Shown here: positions 18,562 to 27,809 of the stretch, piece by piece
How positions within the stretch are numbered: the stretch's first letter is position 1
Layout of the letters: the number at the start of each line of letters is the position of its first letter
NCBI GenBank assembly: GCA_017561935.1
Contig: JAFZBE010000042.1
Span: 62,001 to 126,000 of the forward strand
From: Bacteroidales bacterium
Lineage (GTDB): Bacteria > Bacteroidota > Bacteroidia > Bacteroidales > UBA3663
DNA length: 64,000 nt
Reading direction: 5' to 3'
Notes under the pieces: generated by a model
Told to the model about the DNA's origin: nothing
Databases searched by the model: none
Seen by the model: only the letters and a program-made list of their open reading frames with translations
Program-made: the position numbers and the translations under genes

Positions 18562-21321
18562 ATGAGAAAACTTTTATTATTATTCATCGCACTTTTGACA
18601 GTGCTTGTGAGTTGCGGAGGTCCCAAGGGACCGAGTGTAACCATCGACTTGCCGGAAGATGCCAACAGCCGGATGACGTTCGGCGCAGAACAGTTGCGGA
18701 GTGAACTCAGGAAACAGGGCTGCAAGCTGGTGGATCACGATGCGCAGCTGGTGATTCGTCTGCGACAAGCCAGTCCTGCCGACTCGCTTCCCAAGGAGGG
18801 ATTCCACATCGTGACTTCAGGCAACGAGACGCAGGTGATAGGCAACGATGCCACAGGTTCGCTCTATGGATGCCGCGAACTCATCGACAACTATATCTCG
18901 AAAGGTAATTTCCAGTTCCCGACGGATTTCGCCGATGCTCCTGAGATGGTGCTTCGTGGCCCTTGCATCGGTGTGCAGAAGACGCAGTTCCTGCCAGGAC
19001 GTGCGGTGTATGAATATCCCTATACACCCGAAAACTTCCCGTGGTTCTACGACAAGGAGATGTGGTTGCGCTATCTCGACATGATGGTCGAGAACCGCAT
19101 GAACTCGCTTTATCTGTGGAACGGCCATCCTTTCGCCTCGTTGGTCAAGCTGGAGGATTATCCGTTTGCTGTGGAGGTGGATGATGCGACATTCGAGAAG
19201 AACCGCGACATATTCTCGTTCCTTACCACCGAGGCCGAACGGCGCGGCATCTATGTGATCCAGATGTTCTACAATATCATTGTCTCGAAGCCTTTCGCCG
19301 AACATTATGGCATCAAGACGCAGGATCGCAACCGCCCCATCGACCCGCTGCTCTCCGACTATACGCGCAAGTCGATAGCTGCGTTTGTACACGATTATCC
19401 GAATGTAGGCTTGCTCATCACGTTGGGAGAAGCCATTAGTGGTAACGACCGCAAACTCGATTGGATGATCAATACCGTCATCCCGGGTGTGAAGGATGGA
19501 TTGGCACAGTTGGGAAGAACGGACGAGCCGCCAATCATCCTACGCGCTCATGACGTGGATTGTCGTGCGGTGATGGATCAGGCTTTGCCCATCTACAAGA
19601 ACATCTACACCATGCACAAGTACAACGGAGAGTCGCTGACAACCTATCAGCCGCGAGGCCCGTGGGCGAAAATCCACAAGGACCTTTCGGAACTGGGTTC
19701 GGTGCATGTTGAGAACGTCCACATCCTTGCCAATCTGGAGCCGTGGCGCTGGGCATCGCCTGACTTCGTCCAGAAGACCGTAGATGCCATGCATCGTGTG
19801 CATGGTGCCAATGCGCTGCACCTCTTCCCGCAGGCATCCTATTGGGATCATCCTTATTCGGCCGATGATCTCGGCGGTGGAAAGCGTGAAATGCAGATCG
19901 ATCGTGATTGGTTGTGGTTTGCCGAATGGGGACGATATGCTTGGAAACAGGGACGTGACCGCACTGAGGAGATTGCCTACTGGGACGAACGTATCGCCGA
20001 TTTCTATGGCACGACATCGGAGGTGGCTGATGACATACGTCAGGCTTACGAGGCTTCTGGCGAGATTGCTCCGAAGCTATTGCGTCGCTTCGGCATTACC
20101 GAGGGCAATCGCGAGACGTTACTCTTGGGCCTCTTCATGAGCCAGTTGGTTAATCCGTACAAATATACCATCTATCCGGGCTTCTACGAGAGTTGCGGAC
20201 CGGAAGGGGAGAAGCTTATTGAATGGGTGGAACGCGAATGGACGGGCGCACCGCATGTGCCCAATGGTGAATTTCCGCTCGACATCGTTGAACAATGTCT
20301 GGACCATGGTGATGCCGCGCTTTCGGCTATCTTGCGTGCAGACAAGGGAAGGATGACGAAGAACCGTGACGAATTCCTGCGTCTGCGCAACGACATGGCT
20401 TGTTATCGCGAGTTCTCGCAATTCATGTATTATAAAGTACAGGCTGCCAAACTTGTCCTCGACTATCAGTGGAGCCACAAGTTGAAGGCGGGACCCGAGA
20501 TGGAATGCATCACATACCTCGATCAGGCAGTGCCTTTGCTCGAAAAGAGTCTGGATCATTGGCGACAGCTGGTGAAACTGACCGAGGGTCATTATCTCTA
20601 TGCCAATTCGATGCAGACGGCACAACGTCGCATCCCCATCGGAGGTGACGATGGGAAGAACAAGACGTGGGCAGAAATGCTGCCGCATTACGAAAAGGAA
20701 CTGGAAGCATTTAAGACAAATATCCAAGTGCTCAAGGACAAGGCCTCAGGCAAGATTGCAGACGAAGCGGCCAAGGTGGAGCCTCTTCTGGATGCTGATT
20801 ATGTATTGATGAGTCCGCAGAAGAAGGTGCGTCTGGATGTCGGCACTCAGCTTTTCACTAACTTGCCCATTAATAAGGTGGAAGCTTTGGCTGACGAACT
20901 GAAAGGACTGACAGCATTGTCGTTCGAAGCTCAGAAGCCACGCAATCGCGTGCAGCAGGTTTTGCAAGGGGAGAATGTCGAGGATCAAGGCTTTGTGCTG
21001 GAGTTTGAGGCGAAGGAACCCTTGAAAGTGCTGGTAGGTTATTTCCGCGATGACCAGAGCCGTTATGCCAAGGCTCCCAAGCTTGAGACAGACGCTTCGG
21101 CCAACGAATACGGACAGGCCGAACCACAGTTACAAAATGCCATCAAACTGGCAGGACAGCCTTTGGCCAATGTGCATACCTATAGTTTTGAGGCTGGCCA
21201 CCACAAGCTTATCCTGCCCGAAGGATATATCCTCGTCTTGGGTCTCACTAAATCACAGGTCAAGCCGCGCAATGTCGGCCTCGGCGGCAGCGAAGATGCC
21301 GTGGATTGGTTGTTCTATTGA
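18562..21321 (+). CDS. Secreted glycosidase with GH67N-like domain (alpha-glucuronidase/alpha-galacturonidase-like)
   Basis: 919 residues, lipoprotein signal ending LLVSCGG. The N-terminal 110 residues (FGAEQLRSEL, GNDATGSLYGCRELID) look like the GH67N/GH20b-type domain found before uronidase barrels. The core begins LDMMVENRMNSLYLWNGHPF and continues with RGIYVIQMFYNIIVSKPF, which I associate with Bacteroidales proteins annotated as alpha-D-galacturonidases. The catalytic residues and family number are not certain from sequence. A uronic-acid-releasing exo-enzyme is the best guess. Last gene of the rightward part of the locus. Confidence 0.6.
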   Translation: MRKLLLLFIALLTVLVSCGGPKGPSVTIDLPEDANSRMTFGAEQLRSELRKQGCKLVDHDAQLVIRLRQASPADSLPKEGFHIVTSGNETQVIGNDATGSLYGCRELIDNYISKGNFQFPTDFADAPEMVLRGPCIGVQKTQFLPGRAVYEYPYTPENFPWFYDKEMWLRYLDMMVENRMNSLYLWNGHPFASLVKLEDYPFAVEVDDATFEKNRDIFSFLTTEAERRGIYVIQMFYNIIVSKPFAEHYGIKTQDRNRPIDPLLSDYTRKSIAAFVHDYPNVGLLITLGEAISGNDRKLDWMINTVIPGVKDGLAQLGRTDEPPIILRAHDVDCRAVMDQALPIYKNIYTMHKYNGESLTTYQPRGPWAKIHKDLSELGSVHVENVHILANLEPWRWASPDFVQKTVDAMHRVHGANALHLFPQASYWDHPYSADDLGGGKREMQIDRDWLWFAEWGRYAWKQGRDRTEEIAYWDERIADFYGTTSEVADDIRQAYEASGEIAPKLLRRFGITEGNRETLLLGLFMSQLVNPYKYTIYPGFYESCGPEGEKLIEWVEREWTGAPHVPNGEFPLDIVEQCLDHGDAALSAILRADKGRMTKNRDEFLRLRNDMACYREFSQFMYYKVQAAKLVLDYQWSHKLKAGPEMECITYLDQAVPLLEKSLDHWRQLVKLTEGHYLYANSMQTAQRRIPIGGDDGKNKTWAEMLPHYEKELEAFKTNIQVLKDKASGKIADEAAKVEPLLDADYVLMSPQKKVRLDVGTQLFTNLPINKVEALADELKGLTALSFEAQKPRNRVQQVLQGENVEDQGFVLEFEAKEPLKVLVGYFRDDQSRYAKAPKLETDASANEYGQAEPQLQNAIKLAGQPLANVHTYSFEAGHHKLILPEGYILVLGLTKSQVKPRNVGLGGSEDAVDWLFY

Positions 21322-21356
21322 GTCTAGTCTTTCTAGGTGATCTAGACTTTCTAGAC
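21321..21356. repeat. CTAG-rich palindromic repeat between convergent genes
   Basis: Two related units, GTCTAGTCTTTCTAG and ATCTAGACTTTCTAGAC, give several alternative short stems in the 36 bp between two convergent genes. A role in ending transcription is possible, but there is no clear T-run. Confidence 0.5.
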
Positions 21357-21357
21357 A

Positions 21358-23280
21358 TCACCACCTCTTGATATCGAAATCGGGATAGATGCGAACGAGG
21401 GCAGGCTCTTCGGCAGGGATGATATGTTTCCAGGCATCTTCGATCCCCGAAGCATCCATGATGGCCTTCGCTTCGTCGTTGAAATCCACGTTGCGGAAGA
21501 CTTGCGTATCGGTGATAGTAGTGCCTCGTCCACTATTGGCGGTATTGTTGGCCTTCACGAAGTTGTGATAGGTCTCGATATCGTAGTCGCGGTCGGAATC
21601 GATGTGGAACCAGAGTTGTCCGACGGAATTGATAACGTTATCGTGAATCTTCCAGCCCGAAGAACCATCGTCGGGATAGATGCAGCGAGGCCCCTTGAAG
21701 AGATAATTACCCTCGATCACTGAGCCTGGTTGTGGGCCGAGCATATAGACGATGCCGCCATCGGAAAGCAGCTGATGCGATTGTCCCAATCGGTTAAAGC
21801 TGATGGTATTGTTGCCCGAAAGTGTGGGTTCGGGAATCTTGGCATTGCCCCACCACCAACCGAGGGCGATGGCACCATAAGGACAACCGAGGATGTCGTT
21901 GTGGTCGATGTGAACTGTATTGCAGAAGAAGCCCATGATGGCCTCAATCTGTCGGAAATCGATGCTGACGTTGCGGATGTAGTTGTTGGTAACGCTGATG
22001 TCGTGGCAGAGGCCCTCGACACCCGGGGCAAAACGTCCTTCGCCGTCCCCAATCTCGTAGTGCTGCGGATGACCGATGGTAATTGCGTTGCCGAAGATGT
22101 CGTTGAAGAAACAACCGGTGACACACGATTCGCTCACATCGTTCATCAGCGTGATGGCCGAGGCGCAACCGAGATGCTCGAAGCGGCACCCCGTAATCTG
22201 TATGCCACGTGCATTCTTGACATCGACACAACCTTCGGGAGTATCACACGAGTTGTACTTTGTGGGATGCCAGTTGCCATCGGGGATGTACTTGAAAGCC
22301 AAGCCGAGGCTCTGGATGCCACCGAAGCCACGCGAGCCTTCGAGCGACATGAGGTTCCATGTGTCGTAGGCAAAGGTCAAACCTTCGATGCGGAAGTTTT
22401 CAAGCTGACGAGCATTCGACTGACCATGCAAACGGAGCAGGCCCTCGCTGCTTGGAGCGATGACTTCGGCTGTAGTCATGTCTTCTCCGCGACTGTAGTA
22501 GTAAAGCGTCTGTGCCGAACGGTCGAAATAGAACTCCCCAGGTTCGTCGAGCAGTTCATAGGCGTTGCGCACGTAGAAGAGCTTGTTGTAGTCGATCCTG
22601 CCAGCCCATGCCATCGAGTTGAGGATGGCACCGAGCGGCTGTTGGAAACGCACGATGATGGTGTCTCCCCATTTGTCGAACTCGCGTGGACAAAGTATCT
22701 TTTCGGTCCATGTCTTCTCCTGCACGATCTCCACGTCCTCGGGATTGCGGAAAAGGTGAAGTTCTGGATCGGCCACAAGCTTGATGCCATCCACACCCTT
22801 TCCGGCACCGAATGCCCAGGGTTCGTCTCCTGTGATCTCGAAATAATCCAACACACCTGCACCCTGCGAACGCTTGTGAGCAGCTGCCATCACGGCACGT
22901 TTGCCATTGACGAGGAGGCTGCGCAACTTGACGGGACAGTCGAGATGCGCTTTCCAAAGGTTTCCGTTGACACGCTGCCATCCTGTAACGGTGCGACCTC
23001 CACTGAAGACGGGCGTTTGCCCTTCAGCAGCACGAAGGGTGACGGTGTGACCGTCGCGTCCGTTGAAGCTTTGGTCAATGTCGAGTGGTTCGGTAAATTG
23101 ATAGGTGCCGCTGGCAAGCTGGATGACGATGTCTTCCTTCTGGGGCTTGCGCAACTGCTTCTGTACCTGCTTCAGCACGGTGGTGAGGTTCGAGGGATTG
23201 GCCTCGTAGATCTGTTGGGCGAGGAGTGACTCGCAACTGATGGAGGCGAGAGCTATGCTTGCGATGATGGGGAGTTTCAT
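21358..23280 (-). CDS. Secreted right-handed parallel beta-helix protein, possible GH141-like glycosidase
   Basis: 640 residues with a signal peptide (cleavage near SLLAQ). The N-terminal part (IVIQLASGTYQFTEPLDI, VFSGGRTVTGW) is the usual start of Bacteroidetes beta-helix glycosidases, and the middle and C-terminal parts hold repeated helix rungs (NARGIQITGCRFEHLG, ISVTNNYIRNVS, VHIDHNDILGCPYGAI, SGWKIHDNVI). GH141 and related families have this architecture and act on fucosyl or xylosyl linkages, but no catalytic residues can be named here. It is 7 bp downstream of the GH2 gene on the same strand, so the two form an operon that converges on the susCD operon. Confidence 0.7.
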   Translation of the reverse strand: MKLPIIASIALASISCESLLAQQIYEANPSNLTTVLKQVQKQLRKPQKEDIVIQLASGTYQFTEPLDIDQSFNGRDGHTVTLRAAEGQTPVFSGGRTVTGWQRVNGNLWKAHLDCPVKLRSLLVNGKRAVMAAAHKRSQGAGVLDYFEITGDEPWAFGAGKGVDGIKLVADPELHLFRNPEDVEIVQEKTWTEKILCPREFDKWGDTIIVRFQQPLGAILNSMAWAGRIDYNKLFYVRNAYELLDEPGEFYFDRSAQTLYYYSRGEDMTTAEVIAPSSEGLLRLHGQSNARQLENFRIEGLTFAYDTWNLMSLEGSRGFGGIQSLGLAFKYIPDGNWHPTKYNSCDTPEGCVDVKNARGIQITGCRFEHLGCASAITLMNDVSESCVTGCFFNDIFGNAITIGHPQHYEIGDGEGRFAPGVEGLCHDISVTNNYIRNVSIDFRQIEAIMGFFCNTVHIDHNDILGCPYGAIALGWWWGNAKIPEPTLSGNNTISFNRLGQSHQLLSDGGIVYMLGPQPGSVIEGNYLFKGPRCIYPDDGSSGWKIHDNVINSVGQLWFHIDSDRDYDIETYHNFVKANNTANSGRGTTITDTQVFRNVDFNDEAKAIMDASGIEDAWKHIIPAEEPALVRIYPDFDIKRW

Positions 23281-23287
23281 GAGTGTA

Positions 23288-25339
23288 TCAATTTAAATTC
23301 CAGATGCACTGGTCGCTGAGGAGTTGTTTGCCATTCTTGCCTTCAACGCGAATTACGTTCTGGCCAGGTTGGAGGGTGACGCCATTGAAAAGGGCGCGGC
23401 GAATATCGTCGGGCTTCATGGTGCCGATCTTCTTGCCGTTGATGTAGAGCGTCACCTTCTTGAGGTTGGTATAGACACGAACGTCGGTCTGCGCTTCGGT
23501 GCGGTCGGTGAAACGACGGGAGGCGATATAGATCATTGGTTCGGGATTCCAGTTGGCCTTGTAGAACCAGAAGGCATCCTTCTTTATCTTGCGGTCGTAG
23601 GTGATGAGGCCTTTGTCGTTGAAGCCATCCTTTTCGCCCTCCTTGCGCTGGTACGATTGGATATCGGCGAAGTGCCAGATGGTCTTGCACCATAGATAAG
23701 GGCGCTTGCAGAAGCAAGCCCAGTTGCCTTCATGACAAACGGCCTGTGCCTCTTCGGGATGGAAATGTCCGTCGGCCTTGTTGGCGTTGTCCAAAGGCCA
23801 GCTGTGTTGGTTGGGCGAACCACCGGCACCATATTCCGAGACACCGACAGGAGTGCCGGCAGCCTCCTCCTTCGCATTGTCGAAGAACTTGTCTGCCTGT
23901 CCCACGGCGTCACTGTACCAACCGAAATATTTGTTCCATGCCAGAAGGTCGGCAATGCCGAGATAGAGTTTCGTATCGACGCAGGTAGCGAAAGTCGTGA
24001 GACGTGAGGGGTCAAGACTCTTGTAGATTGCGTTGATTTCCTTGAAGAATTCTGTGGGGTCGTCGTAACCTACGAAGTTGTCCTTATCGACAAGCACTTC
24101 GTTGAAGATGGCCCAGAAGCAGATCGAAGGGTGATTGAACTTTTGATACATAAGCTCGCGGGCGCATTGCCGCGCATTCTCCTTGAAACCTGGGGTGTCG
24201 AGGAAGCCCGTGTAGGCCATGCCGCCAGGACCGCAGAACGGAATCTCGGTCCAAAGCACGATGCCGTTCTCGTCGCTGAGACGATACATCTCCTCGTTGT
24301 GGGGATAGTGCGCCAGGCGCATGAAGGTGGCTCCCGATTCAAGGATCAGCGCCATATCCTGCTGGTAATGCTCGGGTAGAAGGGCAGAGCCACGTCCGTC
24401 GAAGTCGTCATGACGATTGAAGCCCACAAGGTCGAGGTGCTTTCCATTGAGGAAGAACCCCTGGTCGGGATCGACGTAGAAGGAACGAAGACCTGTCTGC
24501 TGGCGCACTTGGTCGATGACCTTCTCGCCATCCATTAGCGACACTTCTACGGTGTAAAGATAGGGATCCTGCTTGCCTTGCCACAGATGCGGGTTCTGAA
24601 GGGTCAAAGGAATACGGGCAACGTCGCCCTGTGCCGCAATCGTATTTGCTACAACAATGTTGCCGTCAGTGTCCTTGACCTCAGCCTTGAGTTGGAGATT
24701 CCTTCCGCTTTTGAGCGAGAGGAAGGTCTCGATGTCCAGTTCAGCCTGTTTGGCAGAAACGTTTTTCTGGCGAATCAGCACACCAGGCGAAGCGTAAAAG
24801 TCGGGACGGATACAGTCTTGCTCGGTGACAATGAGATGGCAGGGACGATGAATGCCGCCATAGACGTTGAAGTCGCCTGAAATCGGAAGAACGTCGGTAC
24901 GAAAAGCATTGCTGGCCCACACTTCAAGCAGGTTGTCACCAGGCTTGACAAAGTCGGTAATCTCGTAGCAGAAAGCCAGGTATCCTCCCTTGTGTTCACC
25001 CACGATGTGACGATTGATGAACACCGAAGCCACGGAATTGACACCTTCGAAATAGAGGAAGAGGCGTTTGCCTTGCATCTCGGGAGTGATGGTGAGTGTG
25101 CGGTTATAGACATTCATGGCGCGGTCGTAGCGCACGGTGCCCGGGATGAATCTGACGTTCCAGGTATGGGGCAGGGTGACAGGTTCGAAGGGTGCTTTTT
25201 TGGCAACTTCGAAGATGGAATGATAGCCCCAGCCCTCATTGAGACTGATGTCCTGACGATTCTGTCCTCCCAAGTCCAGGGCCATCACACAAATGGTCGA
25301 AAGGAGGAATGTGCTTAGGATGGTGAAAATACGTTGCAT
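23288..25339 (-). CDS. GH2 family beta-glycosidase (beta-galactosidase/glucuronidase type)
   Basis: 683 residues, signal peptide at the start. Sugar-binding jelly roll (about 30-190: LPHTWN, FEGVNSVASVFIN, GGIHRPCHL), immunoglobulin-like domain, then the barrel: LVGFNRHDDF, NHPSICFWAIFNEV with presumed acid/base E414, and VGVSEYGAGG with presumed nucleophile E502. A C-terminal Ig-like domain (VTLYINGKKIG) ends the protein. GH2 covers beta-galactosidases, beta-glucuronidases and beta-mannosidases; the substrate is not determined. Together with the beta-helix gene it forms the leftward arm of the locus. It is isolated from rfbB by a strong terminator. Confidence 0.9.
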   Translation of the reverse strand: MQRIFTILSTFLLSTICVMALDLGGQNRQDISLNEGWGYHSIFEVAKKAPFEPVTLPHTWNVRFIPGTVRYDRAMNVYNRTLTITPEMQGKRLFLYFEGVNSVASVFINRHIVGEHKGGYLAFCYEITDFVKPGDNLLEVWASNAFRTDVLPISGDFNVYGGIHRPCHLIVTEQDCIRPDFYASPGVLIRQKNVSAKQAELDIETFLSLKSGRNLQLKAEVKDTDGNIVVANTIAAQGDVARIPLTLQNPHLWQGKQDPYLYTVEVSLMDGEKVIDQVRQQTGLRSFYVDPDQGFFLNGKHLDLVGFNRHDDFDGRGSALLPEHYQQDMALILESGATFMRLAHYPHNEEMYRLSDENGIVLWTEIPFCGPGGMAYTGFLDTPGFKENARQCARELMYQKFNHPSICFWAIFNEVLVDKDNFVGYDDPTEFFKEINAIYKSLDPSRLTTFATCVDTKLYLGIADLLAWNKYFGWYSDAVGQADKFFDNAKEEAAGTPVGVSEYGAGGSPNQHSWPLDNANKADGHFHPEEAQAVCHEGNWACFCKRPYLWCKTIWHFADIQSYQRKEGEKDGFNDKGLITYDRKIKKDAFWFYKANWNPEPMIYIASRRFTDRTEAQTDVRVYTNLKKVTLYINGKKIGTMKPDDIRRALFNGVTLQPGQNVIRVEGKNGKQLLSDQCIWNLN

Positions 25340-25373
25340 GAAAGTGTGTTATGATGTGTGTTAGAAGTGTTAG

Positions 25374-25415
25374 AAAAAAGAAACAGTAATGGCAGAAATC
25401 TGTCATCACCGTTTC
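25374..25415 (-). terminator. Rho-independent terminator of the rfbA-rfbB unit
   Basis: On the minus strand a 16-bp stem (25400-25415 with 25380-25395, three G-U pairs), AAAT-type loop and a run of six T (25374-25379). It separates rfbB from the GH2 gene. Confidence 0.85.
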
Positions 25416-25427
25416 TTGTCATTTGGC

Positions 25428-26567
25428 TTATCGGTTGGCGTACATGTCCTCGTAATACTTCATGTAGTCGCCGCTCGTCACATTATCCATCCACTCCTGG
25501 TTCTCGAGATACCACTTCACGGTCTTTTCGATACCTTCCTCGAACTGCAGGCTCGGTTCCCACCCCAGTTCCTTCTGAAGTTTCGTCGAATCGATGGCAT
25601 AGCGTGCATCGTGACCCAGACGGTCGGTGACGTACGTGATGAGGTTGAGGTCCTCGCCCTCCTCGCGACCAAGCAGACGATCAACAGTTTTGATGACCAC
25701 CTTGATGAGGTCGATGTTCTTCCATTCGTTGAAGCCGCCGATGTTGTAGGTCTCAGCAATCGTGCCCTTGTGGAAAATCAGGTCGATGGCACGTGCATGG
25801 TCTTCGACGAAGAGCCAGTCGCGCACATTCTCGCCCTTGCCATAGACGGGCAGCGGCTTGCGGTGACGGATATTGTTGATGAAGAGTGGAATCAACTTCT
25901 CGGGGAACTGATAGGGGCCGTAGTTGTTCGAGCAGTTGGTGACGACGGTCGGCATGCCGTAGGTGTCGTGGTAGGCACGAACGAAGTGATCGGAACTGGC
26001 CTTGGCAGCGCTGTAGGGCGAATGCGGATTGTACTTCGTGGTCTCGTAGAAGAAGTCCGTACCGTAGGCCAGATGATGCTCGGTGCTGGAAGCTGTAGTC
26101 GAGAAGGGAGGTTTCACACCTTCAGGATGGCTCATGGACAAGGCGCCATAGACCTCGTCGGTCGAGATGTGGTAGAAACGCTTGCCCTCGTACTTCTCTG
26201 GGAGGGATTCCCAATAGAGCTTGGCTGCTTGCAGCAGGCTCAAGGTTCCCATCACGTTGGTGCGTGCAAAGGTGAACGGATCCTTGATGGAGCGATCGAC
26301 ATGGCTCTCGGCTGCGAGATGGATGATACCATCGACCTTCTTGTCCTGCATTAACTGATAGAAAGCCTCGAAGTCGCAGATGTCCATCTTGACGAATTCG
26401 TAATTCGGCTTGCCCTCCACATCCTTGAGGTTTGCCAGATTGCCGGCATAGGTCAGCTTGTCGAGGTTGATGATGTGATAGTCGGGATATTTGTTTACAA
26501 AGAGGCGTACAACGTGCGAGCCGATGAAGCCGGCGCCGCCTGTAATAACTATTGTGCGAGTTGCCAT
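25428..26567 (-). CDS. rfbB: dTDP-glucose 4,6-dehydratase
   Basis: 379 residues, a short-chain dehydrogenase of the RmlB type. The NAD-binding GGAGFIGSHVVRLF is at residues 8-21, followed by LDKLTYAGNLANL, HLAAESHVDRSI, STDEVYG and the catalytic YSAAKASSDH. It converts dTDP-glucose to dTDP-4-keto-6-deoxyglucose, the second step toward dTDP-rhamnose and related sugars for surface polysaccharide. It lies downstream of rfbA with a 107-bp gap filled by an inverted-repeat element; rfbC and rfbD are not in the window. Confidence 0.96.
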   Translation of the reverse strand: MATRTIVITGGAGFIGSHVVRLFVNKYPDYHIINLDKLTYAGNLANLKDVEGKPNYEFVKMDICDFEAFYQLMQDKKVDGIIHLAAESHVDRSIKDPFTFARTNVMGTLSLLQAAKLYWESLPEKYEGKRFYHISTDEVYGALSMSHPEGVKPPFSTTASSTEHHLAYGTDFFYETTKYNPHSPYSAAKASSDHFVRAYHDTYGMPTVVTNCSNNYGPYQFPEKLIPLFINNIRHRKPLPVYGKGENVRDWLFVEDHARAIDLIFHKGTIAETYNIGGFNEWKNIDLIKVVIKTVDRLLGREEGEDLNLITYVTDRLGHDARYAIDSTKLQKELGWEPSLQFEEGIEKTVKWYLENQEWMDNVTSGDYMKYYEDMYANR

Positions 26568-26571
26568 ACTT

Positions 26572-26668
26572 TTTTTATTTTACATGAATTATCATGAATT
26601 GACATGAATTTTTATAAAAAGGCATCTTGTAACCAGCATAATTAATGAAAATTCGTGGCAATTCGTGT
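26572..26668. repeat. Inverted-repeat element, copy A (between rfbA and rfbB)
   Basis: Two 29-bp arms, 26582-26610 and 26640-26668, are imperfect inverted repeats (22 of 29 positions) around a 29-bp loop. Each arm is built from three 10-bp units of the form AATTCRTGNN. A T-rich segment (26571-26581) borders the left arm. The right arm matches that of copy B at 26 of 29 positions. It fills the rfbA-rfbB gap and ends 14 bp before the rfbB start. Confidence 0.75.
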
Positions 26669-26674
26669 TTTTTC

Positions 26675-27577
26675 TTATAGTTCGCGACGGCCGTCGCGCT
26701 TGATTTCGTCGATGACTTTGAGCAGATACTGGCCATACTGGTTCTTGAGCATCGGTTGGGCCAGTTGTCGCATCTTCTCTTCGTCGATCCAGCCTTGACG
26801 ATAGGCAATACCTTCGAGACAGGCAACCTTCAGACCCTGGCGTTTTTCGATAACCTCGATGAAGGTCGATGCCTCGGAAAGAGAATCGTGCGTGCCGGTG
26901 TCGAGCCAAGCGAAACCACGACCGAGGGTCTCTACTCTCAGTTCCTTGTCGTTGAGGAACCACTGGTTGACGGTGGTGATCTCAAGTTCTCCGCGTGCCG
27001 ATGGTTTGATGTTCTTGGCTACATCGACAACCTTGTTGGGATAGAAATAGAGTCCCACGACAGCATAGTTCGATTTAGGATGGATGGGCTTCTCCTCGAT
27101 ACTGAGGCAGTTGCCTTGCTTGTCGAATTCTGCTACGCCGTAGCGTTCCGGGTCATTCACCCAGTAGCCGAAGACTGTGGCCTTGTTTTCTTCCTCAGCC
27201 ATTTTCACGGCACGTTTAAGAAGACCGGTGAAGTTGGCGCCATGGAAGATGTTATCTCCAAGAACGAGACAGGCACAGTCGTCGCCAATGAATTTCTCGC
27301 CGATGATGAAAGCTTGGGCCAGTCCGTCGGGAGAAGGTTGCTCGGCATATTCGAAGTGCACACCGTAGTCCGACCCATCGCCCAACAGTCGCTTGAAACC
27401 TGGCAAATCGTAGGGGGTCGAAATAATCAGGATTTCGCGGATGCCTGCCAACATGAGGACAGAAATAGGATAATAGACCATTGGCTTGTCGTAGATGGGG
27501 ATGAGCTGTTTGCTTATTCCCTTGGTGATGGGGTAGAGGCGTGTGCCGCTGCCGCCAGCCAGAACGATTCCTTTCAT
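26675..27577 (-). CDS. rfbA: Glucose-1-phosphate thymidylyltransferase
   Basis: 300 residues. The nucleotidyltransferase signature [11 protein letters not shown] sits at residues 8-18, followed by [16 protein letters not shown] and LGDNIFHG, with [12 protein letters not shown] near residue 225; all are typical of RmlA. It makes dTDP-glucose from dTTP and glucose-1-phosphate, so it feeds rfbB immediately downstream. A perfect minus-strand -7 box (TACCTTTG, 27624-27631) lies 47 bp upstream, but its -33 partner is not clear. Cytoplasmic. Confidence 0.96.
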   Translation of the reverse strand: MKGIVLAGGSGTRLYPITKGISKQLIPIYDKPMVYYPISVLMLAGIREILIISTPYDLPGFKRLLGDGSDYGVHFEYAEQPSPDGLAQAFIIGEKFIGDDCACLVLGDNIFHGANFTGLLKRAVKMAEEENKATVFGYWVNDPERYGVAEFDKQGNCLSIEEKPIHPKSNYAVVGLYFYPNKVVDVAKNIKPSARGELEITTVNQWFLNDKELRVETLGRGFAWLDTGTHDSLSEASTFIEVIEKRQGLKVACLEGIAYRQGWIDEEKMRQLAQPMLKNQYGQYLLKVIDEIKRDGRREL

Positions 27578-27623
27578 ATATCTGCTTATGTGATTTTTGA
27601 TTTAAATTGATTTATTTTCGGTC

Positions 27624-27631
27624 CAAAGGTA
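27624..27631 (-). promoter_or_regulatory. Possible -7 box for rfbA
   Basis: The minus strand reads TACCTTTG. No TTG or TTTG was found at the usual 19-21 bp distance. Confidence 0.4.
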
Positions 27632-27701
27632 CTGAAAAATTCACGAAAATAGAATTTTTCGGGCCAAAAAATACTATTTTGATGAATATTTTGTCCGATT
27701 A

Positions 27702-27733
27702 TTTGTTTTTTTGTCAAAAGATGCTTACATTTG
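27702..27733 (+). promoter_or_regulatory. Bacteroidetes-type promoter for the first barrel gene
   Basis: TTTG at 27702-27705, 20-bp spacer, TACATTTG at 27726-27733; the leader to the ATG at 27810 is about 70 nt. Confidence 0.75.
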
Positions 27734-27809
27734 CACCTGAATTTGTTGTTAGCTATACAATTCACATAATAATAGGTAATAAACAATAATCTAAATAATT
27801 GAAATTGAT

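Noticed and set aside
17127-18725. 532-codon frame antisense to the GH29 gene
   Set aside because: The GH29 catalytic motifs are intact on the plus strand; the antisense product has no motif.
21730-23229. 499-codon frame antisense to the beta-helix gene
   Set aside because: Opposite a protein with a clear signal peptide and beta-helix rungs; the antisense translation shows no family pattern.
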